Origin: Congeria kusceri | Taxonomy: Eukaryota > Mollusca > Bivalvia > Myida > Dreissenidae | Assembly (NCBI GenBank): GCA_027627225.1 | Contig: CM051038.1 | Location: 44,822,343 to 44,886,342, forward strand | DNA: 64,000 nt | Direction: 5' to 3' | Shown here: positions 1-10,924 of the stretch, piece by piece | Layout of the letters: each line of letters starts with the position of its first letter | How positions within the stretch are numbered: the first letter of the stretch is position 1 | The notes under the pieces: generated by a model | What the model was told of the DNA's origin: nothing | Database searches by the model: none | The model's input: the letters and a program-made list of their open reading frames with translations, nothing else | Position numbers and translations under genes: made by a program

Positions 1-1
1 G

Positions 2-539
2 CTTGCCGCAAAATTAAAGGCAATGGACGTTTCTTTTCCAACGATTGATTCTGCGAAGTACATGGACAATATCCACGCAAAGGGGAAGGTTTCATCCAAT
101 TGTTGTACCGATTCCATTGGCGACATCTCGCGTTACTTCGAAGTTGCCGCGCATAAAAATGAAAAGCGTAGAACAAGATTTGCAAATATATTGAGGCTTA
201 CCAAAGGACTGAAAAAATGGATTTTCCGCAAACAATGTCCGAATCGTTCGATTCATGGCATAAACAATTTGAAACAAGGACTAAAACTGACAACAACATG
301 TACGATGTCGGTAACAGATTTGTTGCATCTAGCCAATGACTTGAATGCAGCAAAGGACATGTTCCCTTTGATAGATGCAGAGACATACCGATCCAACGTC
401 AAGCAAAGCTTTTACAAGAATAACTGAAATGTCCGATGACAATCTTTCGAGATACTTCCAGAATTCTACTTCCAACAACCAGCAAGCAGAAAACAACATT
501 GTGACGACGGAAAGCAGTATGACAACAGCAAGACAGTAG
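2..539 (+). pseudogene. Unrecognised repeated-module protein, 5' end outside window, one frame break
   Basis: The reading frame is already open at base 2 and the first ATG is at 23, so the true start probably lies upstream of the window. I do not recognise the family. Two related modules are visible. The first reads LAAKLKAMDVSFPTID near the left edge, then DISRYF, then a basic stretch RRTRFANILRL. The second begins SVTDLLHLANDLNAA, followed by FPLIDAETY. The first frame stops at 425-427. One frame over, the sequence continues as DDNLSRYFQ to a TAG at 537-539, which restores the expected end of the second module. A single-base shift between about 396 and 413 would join the two. The same module occurs at 13274. 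This could be a decayed paralogue, a sequencing error, or a splice junction I missed. Confidence 0.45.
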
Positions 540-736
540 ATGTAAATGCAATAGAAGAGCAGCGTAGGGTACCGCATGAGGAGGCATCATAACGCCTTAA
601 TTTTAACTCCGCAATTGCGAGAAACCGCTTTACTGTTAAAGCCGACAGCTAAAAGTACTTAAGGATGGCTACCAGTAACCATTTGAATTCCAACGATCGA
701 ACAGAAAGGACGATGCATGTGATACACAATAATGTA

Positions 737-1019
737 AACGTTGCTCAGTTGGTAGAGCGCTAGACTGTCAATCCGGGGATAGTGAGTTCGAACCCCAGTC
801 CGGCAACATAACGTGTGGGGATTGGTCATGAAATTATTTCTACGGCCATTCACCCCTTACTTTTGATTCAAGTAGGGCAGTTGTCAGTTACTGGCATAGG
901 TATGTGCACTTAGTACTGGTAAACCGCTTAGATCGGCTAAGCTTGCCCAGGATAAGTGTGAGTAGGTTAAGTGACCGCCGTGATATGACTGTAATACTGT
1001 TAAAAACGGCGAAAAAAAA
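737..1019 (+). mobile_element. tRNA-derived SINE
   Basis: The head (about 737-807) has a pol III A box (TTGCTCAGTTGGTAGAGCG) and a B box (GAGTTCGAACCCC, 784-796), but the acceptor and T stems do not pair, so it is not a working tRNA. The body runs through the segment TCTACGGCCATTCACC and ends in AAAAACGGCGAAAAAAAAG, a 3' layout I recall from bivalve SINEs. I saw no clear target-site duplication. Confidence 0.7.
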
Positions 1020-1545
1020 GTGTTTGACTTGTGTACTCAATGATTGCATGAACGCTGTGCATATTTTGATATTTACTGATATTTACCAGAACGTCACATT
1101 TAAAAACAATGACAGTTACGTTATTAAACTTTCATTATTTTAACAGCTATGTAATTCGTCTGACTCAATTACATAAGGAACAATGTTTAACATGAATTAC
1201 AGCTATGTTCAGTCTGTATACTATTTGTTGCATAATTATGTGAGCATGGGTACATTACGAAAAACGAGTGTCTTGTGGACACATTCTCTGAACATTTATA
1301 ATACGATGAATTTGACTGAAAAATTTGTTTATTGTATTAACTTATATTATATGCATGATTATGTTGTCCTACAAATAAATGCAAATATTTAAGTCGTGTT
1401 TAACCGTTGTATTTCTAAGAAACACTGTTAACGCATTGTTAATTATCAGTGTTCAAATGTTTTTGAACATGTTGCAAAAGTGAGATATACATAAAGGTAT
1501 ACGACCAATACAAGAAAAAACCCACAAAGACATCCACCTACCTAC
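1020..1545. other. No gene seen
   Basis: AT-rich sequence with only short open frames at 904-1143 and 1183-1392 that have low-complexity composition and no recognisable motif. Confidence 0.5.
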
Positions 1546-1642
1546 TAATACTACTATTACAACAACAGCAACAACAACTTTTACTTATACTATTACTACT
1601 ACTACTATTACTACTGCTGCTGCTGCTGTTGCTACTACTGCT
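1546..1642. repeat. Imperfect trinucleotide microsatellite (ACT/ACA/TGC)
   Basis: The run starts with ACT and ACA triplets and ends in a block of GCT/TGC triplets. It is interrupted at several points, so it looks old. Confidence 0.85.
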
Positions 1643-1825
1643 TCTGACATACAAACATAATTTCATAACTTATATCAGTCATTTTATGCATGAATCATGA
1701 ATAATGTACAGGAGGGCCCTTATAATCAGTGAGAGGTTTTTAAAGTATTTAATATGTGACACGTATTTTTTTCTTGATATGTATCAATCGAAAAGGTTTC
1801 CTGTGTCATCAAAGCGTTGATGCCA

Positions 1826-2377
1826 TTAGTTAAAGTAGCATTCATAAATTAAACCGTACATAAAGAAACAAAATAGCACTACTGGCAAATAAATATATTG
1901 GAAATAACGTTTCGTGGATGAGTAATAAGTGGATAAAAGTATAGAGCGTTTGTAACGCGAAACAATAGAATATTTTGGAGTACTTGTGTAATTGTTTTTG
2001 TAGCATTTGTTGAAAACACGTGAACCACTTACAAAAAGTAAAAACGAACATTTACATAAATCATATAAAGTCTTCCGGATCGACCTTGTCATACATAGTG
2101 GACTATAAAACCAAATAGAACTAATTATCATTGCATCTCTATTCAGCTTGACAATAACAAACCAAGGACGACAACAATAAATATCGTTATTAACACATAT
2201 AACATGTGTTCCACTTCTTACATTATTAAAACATTCTTTGACATTGATTGTCATGGCGCCCTTTATATTGACAACACAGTTTGAAGCTTTTATTTCTTTT
2301 AAATATGTACACATGTACATGTATGTATAAACCGTGTTAAAAACGAAATGAGTATAAGATGTACGTAAAACTAACAT
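1826..2377 (-). other. Unexplained 183-codon open frame
   Basis: This is by far the longest open frame in the first 13 kb, starting with ATG on the - strand. The product would be rich in Cys, Tyr, Ile and Val, with a hydrophobic C-terminal segment (LPVVLFCFFMYGLIY). I recognise no domain. There is no visible TATA box or polyA signal in a convincing position. It may be chance, an exon, or a decayed element. Confidence 0.2.
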
Positions 2378-2810
2378 TATTTACTTATTACAAATACATA
2401 AATTCCATTTATATATAAGGAATGTACGAGGGGTATTTCATAAATTCGCGGAATTGTCTAATGTGTGCTTTATTACAATTACAGTTTCTAAACAAGTCAA
2501 TTTATTACAGTTGTTACGTCAAATTAATGACACCCCTATTTTCGCTATTTACTTGATTGTAACGGAAATATTCACCGGGATGCCCTGGAATAAGACCACT
2601 AAATTAATGCGCTACATCGATTATTTTTTACTCGTTGTGAAAGTGTTATTTCTTGTTACCGATTCTTATTCTGAATATTTTGACAACATATTACTGCAAT
2701 GTATTAATATTAAACTGTAGAATTGTTGCCGACTGGTTTGTTGTGGATTCTATATCGTAGTAATTATTATATATTCTGTTTTGAGAAAACAGAAGAAACT
2801 CTTTCGGCAT

Positions 2811-2892
2811 CTGTAATAAGTATATTTATAATAATAAATATTATTAATGTCCTTCTTGCATGAAATGAAAGTATCGAATGACAGGTTTCTAT
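2811..2892. repeat. 82-bp direct repeat, copy 1
   Basis: This stretch recurs almost exactly at 3051-3132, 240 bp downstream, with only a few differences in the AT-rich centre. The segment between the copies is not repeated. Confidence 0.9.
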
Positions 2893-3050
2893 AATAACAA
2901 TACAACAATACAACAAGAATTATGTGATCCGACGGCGAGTTAATTGAAGTATAATATATAATCATGATAAATAATAATAACAAGCAATTTGTAACAATGT
3001 CAAATACAAATAATACAATAAGACACAAAGCAAAGATATAATATAATTAC

Positions 3051-3132
3051 CTGTAATAAGTATATTTATAGTAATAAATATTATAAATGTCCTTCTTGCA
3101 TGAAATGAAAGTATCGAATGACAGGTTTCTAT
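3051..3132. repeat. 82-bp direct repeat, copy 2
   Basis: Second copy of the unit at 2811-2892, in the same orientation. The near identity suggests a recent local duplication. Confidence 0.9.
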
Positions 3133-3696
3133 CATTCGATACATGTGATTGGATATTTTTTAGCAATTATCAGATTAAAGTGCATGGGCTAGGGAGTAAG
3201 TGAAATTCATGTTAGTAAAAAGTGAGATTTAGTTATCTAAATCTATTCAACTAAATCATAGCCTCAACAGTTAAACTTCTCAAAATGAATGAATGTACAT
3301 GTTACTACAACTACTATCTATAATTTATACATTTACGTTTTTTATTAACTACATGTACTATCTTTAATTTAAAATTTAAGCTGCACAGTGTTAAATTAAC
3401 TGATATAAAATGGGCTTTAAAATAACAATAACACAAAGCATAATTGTTGAATATTTATTTAAGAATCGTATTATCAACGCCCTGTAACAGAATGAAAAAT
3501 CGAGAGACTGCATCGTGTGACCTACTTTTGACTCAGTAGGCTACAAATCACTAACAATCGATGCTCCTAACTACCACACTTTATCGGTCAATCTGCATGG
3601 CTCGTTGCAGATAATTCTGGTACCGGATCTTTACTTACTTCGTGGTAAAGGTCTGGCATCACCCAAATCTCCTACGGTAACACCGGTTAAATCAAG
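3133..3696. other. No gene seen; possible 5' flank of the small gene at 3697
   Basis: AT-rich to about 3480, then more balanced composition up to the ATG at 3697. I see no convincing TATA box. Confidence 0.35.
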
Positions 3697-4250
3697 ATGG
3701 CTGAGGTACGTTACTTTATATAGGCAATTTTAAACCCGCTTGAAAATTAAGTACTTCTTTACCCGTCATTGTAATATCGTTCCGACTTTCATCTAACCTT
3801 TGTTTTGTCTGTTTATATGCATGCTTGCCATTGCAGTATAAATTGTAGTTTTGTTAAAAAGCTCACCCAAATTAACTTGATTTTGATTTCGGGTATTCGG
3901 ATAAGTGTTCAGGAACTAATTGAGTGTAAGCAGTTAATGCGTCTTGGTAGTTAATTTGATTTCTAATAATGCTGAAAAGACCAATCACGTTATTGTATAT
4001 TAAGTTTGTGTTAAAGTTAAAAGTATTACAGCAAAAGTAAATGTGTATTGCATAACCATTTTAGAATTATTACATTTGGAAATACATTCACAATGTAGAT
4101 CTAGTTAGTAGTTGATGCTAGTAGAACTTACTGTGTGATTCTTGTTTTTGTATTTATTTTCAGGTTGCTGATTCATTTAGAAATTGCTGGATTCATTTTG
4201 TGTGCATGGCTGGCCAACTGTACTGGCAATTCAAAGGATCTTGTAATTGA
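3697..4250 (+). CDS. Candidate two-exon gene for a 31-residue peptide
   Basis: Exon 1 is 3697-3705: ATG GCT GAG in a good start context (AAGATGG), followed at once by a GTACGT donor. The acceptor is a pyrimidine-rich tract ending TTTTCAG at 4163. Exon 2 coding is 4164-4250 and ends at TGA. The join is phase 0 and gives a 31-residue product beginning MAEVADSFRNCW, with a central aromatic and Cys-rich stretch IHFVCMAGQLYWQF. An AATAAA lies at 4328-4333, about 80 bases past the stop, where a polyA signal would be expected. The product is too short for family assignment and is not clearly a membrane helix. The coherence of start, splice sites, stop and polyA signal is the whole case. Exon 1 could instead belong to a larger transcript. 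Confidence 0.33.
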
Positions 4251-4327
4251 CTGTTATATATTTAAAAAAAAGTTCTTCTGCACACGTGCTTTTTTATTAT
4301 TATTTTTGTTTCATTATTTCCAGTATT

Positions 4328-4333
4328 AATAAA
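4328..4333 (+). terminator. Possible polyA signal AATAAA
   Basis: Lies 78 bases after the stop of the candidate micropeptide frame. The surrounding sequence is AT-rich, so chance occurrence is possible. Confidence 0.35.
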
Positions 4334-4339
4334 CAAATC

Positions 4340-5640
4340 ATGTACACCTTAGAATAAGTAGGCATGCCTTACAGAGAAAGGAAATTGCAATTAATCTATA
4401 CAATTAATGAAAATGCCTTGAAACTTATAGCTGAAACACTGAACATGTCACTCTTATTGCAGTGATATGACTGGAAATATTGACTAAATCATTTTATGTA
4501 TAAGACTTATGCCAGCTTATAAGTGATATTATTTGGGCATACATATAATTAACACATTTTAATTACACTGTTTAAAACTTTATTTGATTTATAATTTCAA
4601 ATCAAACAAATAATAACACAGTTAATTCACGCATAGATTCTGATGTCTTTTATAAACCAAAACATCTACATACATATTTATGGTTAATAATGACACAATG
4701 TTAATGTACATAAGTGCAATACATGTTCTTCAGTGAAATACAATTGTCAATTTATTGCATACAATATATTTTAATAACTGAACATGTTTACTTTCACAAT
4801 AAATGTATACATGTGAAGTATTATTTATATACATTTGCAAATCAACCATTTCAACTGTATACAAATAATGGGCACATTCTTAAAGTAAAATATCTGCATT
4901 AAAATCTTCACTGAAAAAAATTCATGCAGTAACGGCTCAGGCAATGTACACCATCAAACAAAAATAGTACTTCATAACTGAACATATTTAAATTTAATTG
5001 CTCAATGTTCTCTAAAGCTACATATATTAAATTATCATTTTAGACATAGAATAAATTTTCTTTCACCTTTCAAAAGGACAACACATGCTTGGGGTATGTT
5101 GCAAAGTTTGTAAGATGTCCTCATTATTGCTTTGTTTGCTACACACTGTTAATATTCACATTTTATAACTTATTCATATACAATTCCCATTGTAGAAAGT
5201 TGTTTTTTACATTTGACATTTTATAATCTCATGATAAATCCACTAGATACAATAGTAATCATACAGATGAACAGCGAAATTTCTGTTTATGCACTCTCTT
5301 GTCTTGTTTAGTTGGAAGAGAACAGTATCACACATGTTGTGGCTTTTTTCTGTTCTTTCTATCTTCTTACTGTTGTACTGATGCCTTGGAGTGGAAACTG
5401 CACGCTGAAAAATATAACAGATTAAATAAATTATTAATATCAATTAATTCATCTTTTATTTATTTTTATTTTTTTAGTTTGTTTGACCAATTCATATTAT
5501 TTTAATTAGGATAATGGTCTTTATTAACATAAGATTAAAATACATTATTTGTTGTAAATTATTTAAAATAATAGAACAGTGTATTTAAAGATCTATAAAT
5601 AAGCATTACCAAATTTCTGGTGTATTTTATTCACATTAGT
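4340..5640. other. AT-rich, no gene seen
   Basis: Only short open frames, all with AT-driven composition. No inverted repeat or tandem array stood out. Confidence 0.5.
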
Positions 5641-5668
5641 AAACAACACGTGCGAATATCCGAAATAT

Positions 5669-6650
5669 ATTCCGGGTTTCCCGCAGGCCTGTTTCGCTTG
5701 TCGGGCCCGACATGCCTTCAAAGCAGTTATTCATTTGCCGACATGCTTAAATAACGCCGACATGCTTTAATTTTCAAAGCGACAACCCTTAATCCCTGGG
5801 CCATAAACGAACGCCGTATTGATCGATAAGGTCTTACTTCCAACAGTGTTATTTACAAGTGACTGAACTGTGTAGTCCCGCCCACAACGATCTCATTAGC
5901 CAATCAAATACGGCGATTTTAAGGCGGAGTTTATATCTTACTAACAACTAAATACGTGTTTGACAACAAATACTAGCGTCGACGGAAAAAGTGAACAGGC
6001 ATTTTAAAACATTTGATTATTGTATTTAACGTTTTATTTTATCCCGGTAATTTCCGTATCCATTTCACAAATTGACAATCAAAATTATGGAAAAATATAG
6101 CGCCTCAATTTTAAACAACAATTTAACGTCGTGAAACGTAATTTTGTTCTCGTAAACACTGCAATTAAGCACGTGACGAGTACACGCAGGTTTTTCATGA
6201 GGCATCCGTGACCTTGTGCATGGCAATGTTCGCGCGCTTTTGTAGCAAAACACGCTTTTTACATGCCCGTATTTTATGTTGATTAGAAACCGCATATTTA
6301 TTCAAAACAATATTGATATTTTCGGCTTTTAATGTCCGCATGAAGTATAACTGATATCAATTAACAGAATTTCAAGGCGGAAAAAAGCTATGCTTTTTAA
6401 CGAATCTGAATACCATGTAAGATTGAAAATTAATTCCATAAACACTTTGATGTACACTACCTCCAAAAGAGTTAGGTCAACACGTATTTATTCAATTAAG
6501 AAAACCGCGATAGTTGCGATTTTAGTAGGATAAATATTTTTAATAGTTTCAATTTTATTAACTTAAGAATTCCCAAATTTAAGATACTTCAAAGAGAGGT
6601 GCTGGTCGAGCAACAGGCTAGGTAGTTGAAGCGATCAAGGGCAGTAGATA
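5669..6650. other. No gene seen; short repeated GCCGACATGC motifs
   Basis: GGGTTTCCCGCAGG near 5671 recurs inverted near 7000, and GACATGC(C/T)TT occurs three times at about 5710-5770 and again near 6980. These may be the edges of a roughly 1.3-kb element, but no clean ends or duplication could be fixed. Confidence 0.3.
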
Positions 6651-6654
6651 AAGC

Positions 6655-6934
6655 GATACTGCCGATTGGATCGCCGCCGGGATTTCGAACGTCGTAGCCG
6701 ATTTTGGAAAGGCCGGCTCGCGCGATGCGGCCGATTTTGGGGAGTTTGATTCGAGCGGTGCAGCCAATTTCGGGGAGGTGGGGGTCGATCGTTGAAGCCT
6801 ATTTCGGGGAGCTGGGATCGCGCGATGCGTCCGATTTCAAAGATGTGGGGATCAAACGGAGCGGCCGATTTCGCGGGGTGGGGTGGGGGCTAAGGGTCAG
6901 ATTGGAACTATCTCGGGGGGGGGGGGGGGGGGGG
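6655..6934. repeat. GC-rich degenerate minisatellite ending in a G20 tract
   Basis: A loosely repeated unit around GCCGATTTCGGGGA occurs about six times with spacings of roughly 40-55 bases, in contrast to the AT-rich surroundings. It ends in an uninterrupted run of 20 G at 6915-6934. Open frames here on both strands (Gly/Arg-rich or Pro-rich) are products of the repeat. Confidence 0.75.
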
Positions 6935-7017
6935 ATGGGTCGAGCCGATGTTTGTTGCAGGTGGTGGTGTCTGGGATGCCGACATGCCTTCAAGAAATCC
7001 TGCGGGAAACCCTGATA

Positions 7018-8128
7018 TGTATGTATGTTCAGACAGGTTATTCAGTATATTTAATCGATATATATTCAACGAGATTAAAATCACTAAAAGATCGCGCTAT
7101 ACTAAAATGAAATATAATGTTTGGTTACAATGACAGGCAAAACGAACGCAAACAATTTAGAAAACTATGTTTTTATGTATGACACACCGTTAGTCCGCCA
7201 TATTGTATTGTCCATGAGTAATCGGCCATGGATTGGTTGACGTCAGACTAGTTGCAGATTGACTTGTTAACTAGCATGCATGTAAGTCCGTTTGCATTAG
7301 ATAATTAGCTTGAAAAATATGTGTTACTTACAAATAAATTTTTCTTATGATGTATACTGTTGAATAAGAAGCCATATTATTATTTTAAAGGTGGGAAATT
7401 GAACTTTGTTCAAACAAATGTTTCCTTTTTAGCAAAAATGCACCCATAATTCACGTGGTTTTAGTTTCTTTTGTCGCTAAGAGTCTTTCTACCATGTCCG
7501 CGTTTTGATTTATTGGTTCATATTCTTACACGAAGCAACTATTTGACCATTATGGGGTTGTTTAAACTTGCTAAGTCAACGTACCTAATCGCCGTGTTTT
7601 TGAGCATGTAATATCATGGATATCTCCTTTTCTTTTCACACACAAAATAATCAAAACAAGTTTTTTCGCTTTATTGTCTGTAACAACGGATCTGGAATCC
7701 ATTGGAATACCTGTCCCTGATATCAAGTCAGAGAAAAGATCATGCTTATAGTATTTGAGGAACCTATGGTTAGCTTGGTCCTGGAACGAGGAGATCTAAT
7801 GTTAGTATGAATCTGCAAGACAACATTATTCATAATACTTCTATATTTGTAACCTTTGTAGGACACTTAATATTAAATAATTATCTGATACTGGCAAGGA
7901 GTTGTTATCACATCATCGCGCGTGCATTGATGAAATAAACGCCCATATAATAAACTTTGCTTTATTTCAACACTGTGGTGACACAGCAGTATAATGACGT
8001 CGTCTTGTTATTTTCGTTACGTCATTTTATGTTTTTCGTAATATTTAGTGTGTTTTCTTTCGTTAATTTTCAAAATAAAGACAGATAATGATGGGATAAA
8101 TATAATATTGGTAAGTATTCAATAAAGA
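7018..8128. other. No gene seen
   Basis: A short stretch at 7190-7250 has a CCGCCATATT motif and a TTGACGTCAG CRE-like motif close together, which could be promoter sequence. No coding frame follows it. Confidence 0.35.
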
Positions 8129-8206
8129 TTTTATTTGCTCGGCACGAAAACGTGAACCACTCGCCAAGGCTCGTGGTTCAGGTTTTCTAAGCCTCGCTAA
8201 ATAAAC
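8129..8206. repeat. Imperfect inverted repeat (foldback)
   Basis: The left arm starts TTTATTTGCTCGGCACGAAA and the right arm ends AAGCCTCGCTAAATAAA, with GAACCACTCGCC / GGCTCGTGGTTC at the centre. It has the same style of compact palindrome as 47457-47575, which also contains a GAGGCTTAG-type segment. Confidence 0.65.
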
Positions 8207-9162
8207 TTATCTATATTCAACACTAACCTAGTATTCTCTATATATTCACGTGATCACAGTTGTGCATCTTTCTGACAATCTGCCGTTTGTGGTGTATTCT
8301 CAAGAAGACAGACAACAACGACTTAACACTTGTCTTGACAGTTGCCTCGGCAAGTTTCTGTTATTTTGCTATGTTTAATCGATTGGTCCACCCCCCAACA
8401 TAAACTGACTTTTTTTATAAATGGCTAATTCCCGTATGTAGCTATAAGTTCCTCAGTTTGTAAGTTGATACATGCTTATGTTTATATATGTAAAATAAAG
8501 CAATATTAAAATGTCAAAGTATTTCTATCTTCATAACAAGTTTTTGTATCGGTTTTTATTTTGTCTTATATTAAAATATATCTTTGCCAGAAGTCTAAGG
8601 AAGGCAAATCTACTAATCCCCGTATAGTCCATATTTGCCTCCCTTGTGCGTAAACAATATAATATAATGAAATCAATGAAATGTATGTGATTCAGATTGT
8701 GTCTTCCAACAATTAACCCGAGAAATGTAAACTGATATAAAATTCCAGCTGTACCATTACCGGGAAAACACACAAGTATGCCCTACGTGTTAGGTAAGTG
8801 ATTGTTATAGCGTCGTTAAAATATGCCCAAAGACGAATGTTCACTTTAAAGAAAGTTGTAATAAAGGTCATAACAGCAAATAGTCGTTCAAACATAATAG
8901 TTTATTTAATTATACTTAGATTATATAATCAATCAAATATTAATCAATGTTCTAGTCATAATATGCAAAGAAACAGCTGCAATCACTATTGATAGAGATC
9001 AATCACATGACCTTGCCCAACAATTGGGACGGCCGACCTACAAAAGCACACTCTGACAACATATCAATGTGGAATTATATAAACTGGATGTAATACAAAA
9101 AAATACAATGTGTGACTGAGACAAATGTTATCAGTTATAATATTGGTAATAGACAATATTAT
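8207..9162. other. No gene seen
   Basis: AT-rich. Short overlapping open frames at 8531-8992 on both strands have no recognisable motif. Confidence 0.45.
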
Positions 9163-9249
9163 AATGAAGAAATATGTATTGTATAGATAATAATGAAGAA
9201 ATATGTATTGTATAGATAATAATGAAGAAATATGTATTGTATAGATAAT
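9163..9249. repeat. 29-bp tandem repeat, three copies
   Basis: The unit begins AATGAAGAAATATGTATTG, with copies at 9163, 9192 and 9221. The copies are essentially identical, so the array is recent. Confidence 0.92.
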
Positions 9250-9639
9250 AAATCATTTTAAAGAGAGGTAATAAATATATCTTAACGGAAGATAATATCG
9301 CCCTGGTATATTAGTAATTTACATAGACTACATTACATATGTGAAACAATGAATACACGAAACAAACACACACACAAACACAACACAATACATGAAGAGG
9401 TGAACTGATTCGTCAAAGCGACTGTTTTGAACGATTTATAAATTACAGCAAGGGCTAATACAATTTCATTTAAGCTATGCTTAAACGCATATAACGTATA
9501 TTATTACCTGATCGCCTATTATGAAAAAGGAAAAAAATACCTGATCGCCTACAACTATATAAACGGCTTATCGTCATTTTTTTACAAATGCTTCATGGAT
9601 TAGACTGTTCCCTGTAGATAGGAATGTTACTGGGAAATA

Positions 9640-10235
9640 GTTTTGACTGTTTCCCACACCCGCCAGTGTTTAACCAAAAACTATTTATAGACAAAACATT
9701 TGTTCGTGACTGGCGGAAAGTACCGAAGTTTCCGATGTGTACAGTTAAGACCATGTACGGACATTGACGAACAGTTTGCAAGCGGCTATCAATTATACAT
9801 AAATATTTTGTGAAAAATAAACAATTATAACTGACATTTAAATAGGATATGCCTACACACTGAACAATATAACTGATAATTATTATTCACTTTAGAGTGC
9901 CTGTATTTTTTCATGTTTTCTTTACTATTGAACCATCTTGAGTTCAGTACCTTAAATAAAAAAATCAGGTAATACACAGTAAAAACATAAAAGACGAAGA
10001 TGTCATGGAGAGAAGCCAAAACTCGGCCATAAACCAAAACAAATGGCGCGCTGCGGTGATGGTCCTACGCTCCAATTGGGGCGAAGAGGATTAAGTCAGT
10101 AAGTAAATAAACAGTTATGACATGGGTAATTGGGCAACAGTCAAAACTGTCGGCCCTCGGTGTCGGGATGACAGTTTGAACTGTTTCCCGAGGCCGCTAC
10201 ATCCCTCCATCTTGGGCCAACAGTTTTGACTGTTC
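9640..10235. repeat. Dispersed palindromic motif ACAGTTTTGACTGT
   Basis: Four copies occur near 9642, 10137, 10168 and 10210: TAGTTTTGACTGTTTCCC, ACAGTCAAAACTGT (inverted), ACAGTTTGAACTGTTTCCC and ACAGTTTTGACTGTTCCC. Most are followed by a C-rich tail. The motif is almost its own reverse complement. Confidence 0.6.
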
Positions 10236-10681
10236 CCCAAACACCAATGTGATAACTGTATGATGGCAATTACAGTGACCTTTAAATGCATAGGTTCCGT
10301 GGTGTAAAGAATCAATTGGAGTTGGGTCATGTGTTTGCTTGGCCTCGTCTTTACAGCGCTTGAATTGTAAAGCTTATATATTAATTAGTATCATATATGT
10401 GAAGTTGTATTCTTTTGATGTGTTTGTATTTGTTATTATGCATAACTTTTAACAAGCCATACAGTTCGGCAGAAACGCATTTGTGAAATATACATACAAC
10501 AAACGAATTGTTAACACCGCGTAATTATTATATCCTAATGAAATTCGCCGCAAACAATTTAAGCCTCTTTCCTGCTGGAGGACTATTTTGCAATGCTAAT
10601 AAGTACATCAGATGCATCGTCATGTGTTGTGTTGTATGAAATAAATGAAGATCGGACATCTCCTGGATATGCACCCATCTG

Positions 10682-10924
10682 GGGCCAGTTGCTCAAATCT
10701 TTAACGGCCAATAAAGCTAACAGCCTGTTAACTTTAGATGTAAATAAAATTAATATTACCAGCAACTTGCTTATCAAACATTTGAAAATTATTTGAGCAT
10801 TTGATTTTATTTTAAATAAACTCACAGGTTGAAACTTAAACTTTAAATTTTCATAAATAACTTCATCCAAAAGTTAACTGTTGGTAGCTTAATTGGCCGA
10901 TAAAGTTTTGAGCAACTGGGTCCT
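10682..10924. mobile_element. MITE-like element with about 60-bp terminal inverted repeats
   Basis: The left end reads GGGGCCAGTTGCTCAAA, then CGGCCAATAAAGCTA and CTGTTAACTTT. The right end repeats these inverted (AAGTTAACTG, TAGCTTAATTGGCCG, TTTGAGCAACTGGG). The centre is AT-rich and non-coding. Both strands carry spurious open frames across it. Confidence 0.75.

Noticed and set aside
740..807. tRNA-Asp gene (GTC-like anticodon)
   Set aside because: Acceptor and T stems do not pair, and a SINE body follows directly.
6451..6484. TACACTACCTCCAAAAGAGT resembling a Tc1/mariner end
   Set aside because: No inverted partner and no transposase sequence nearby.
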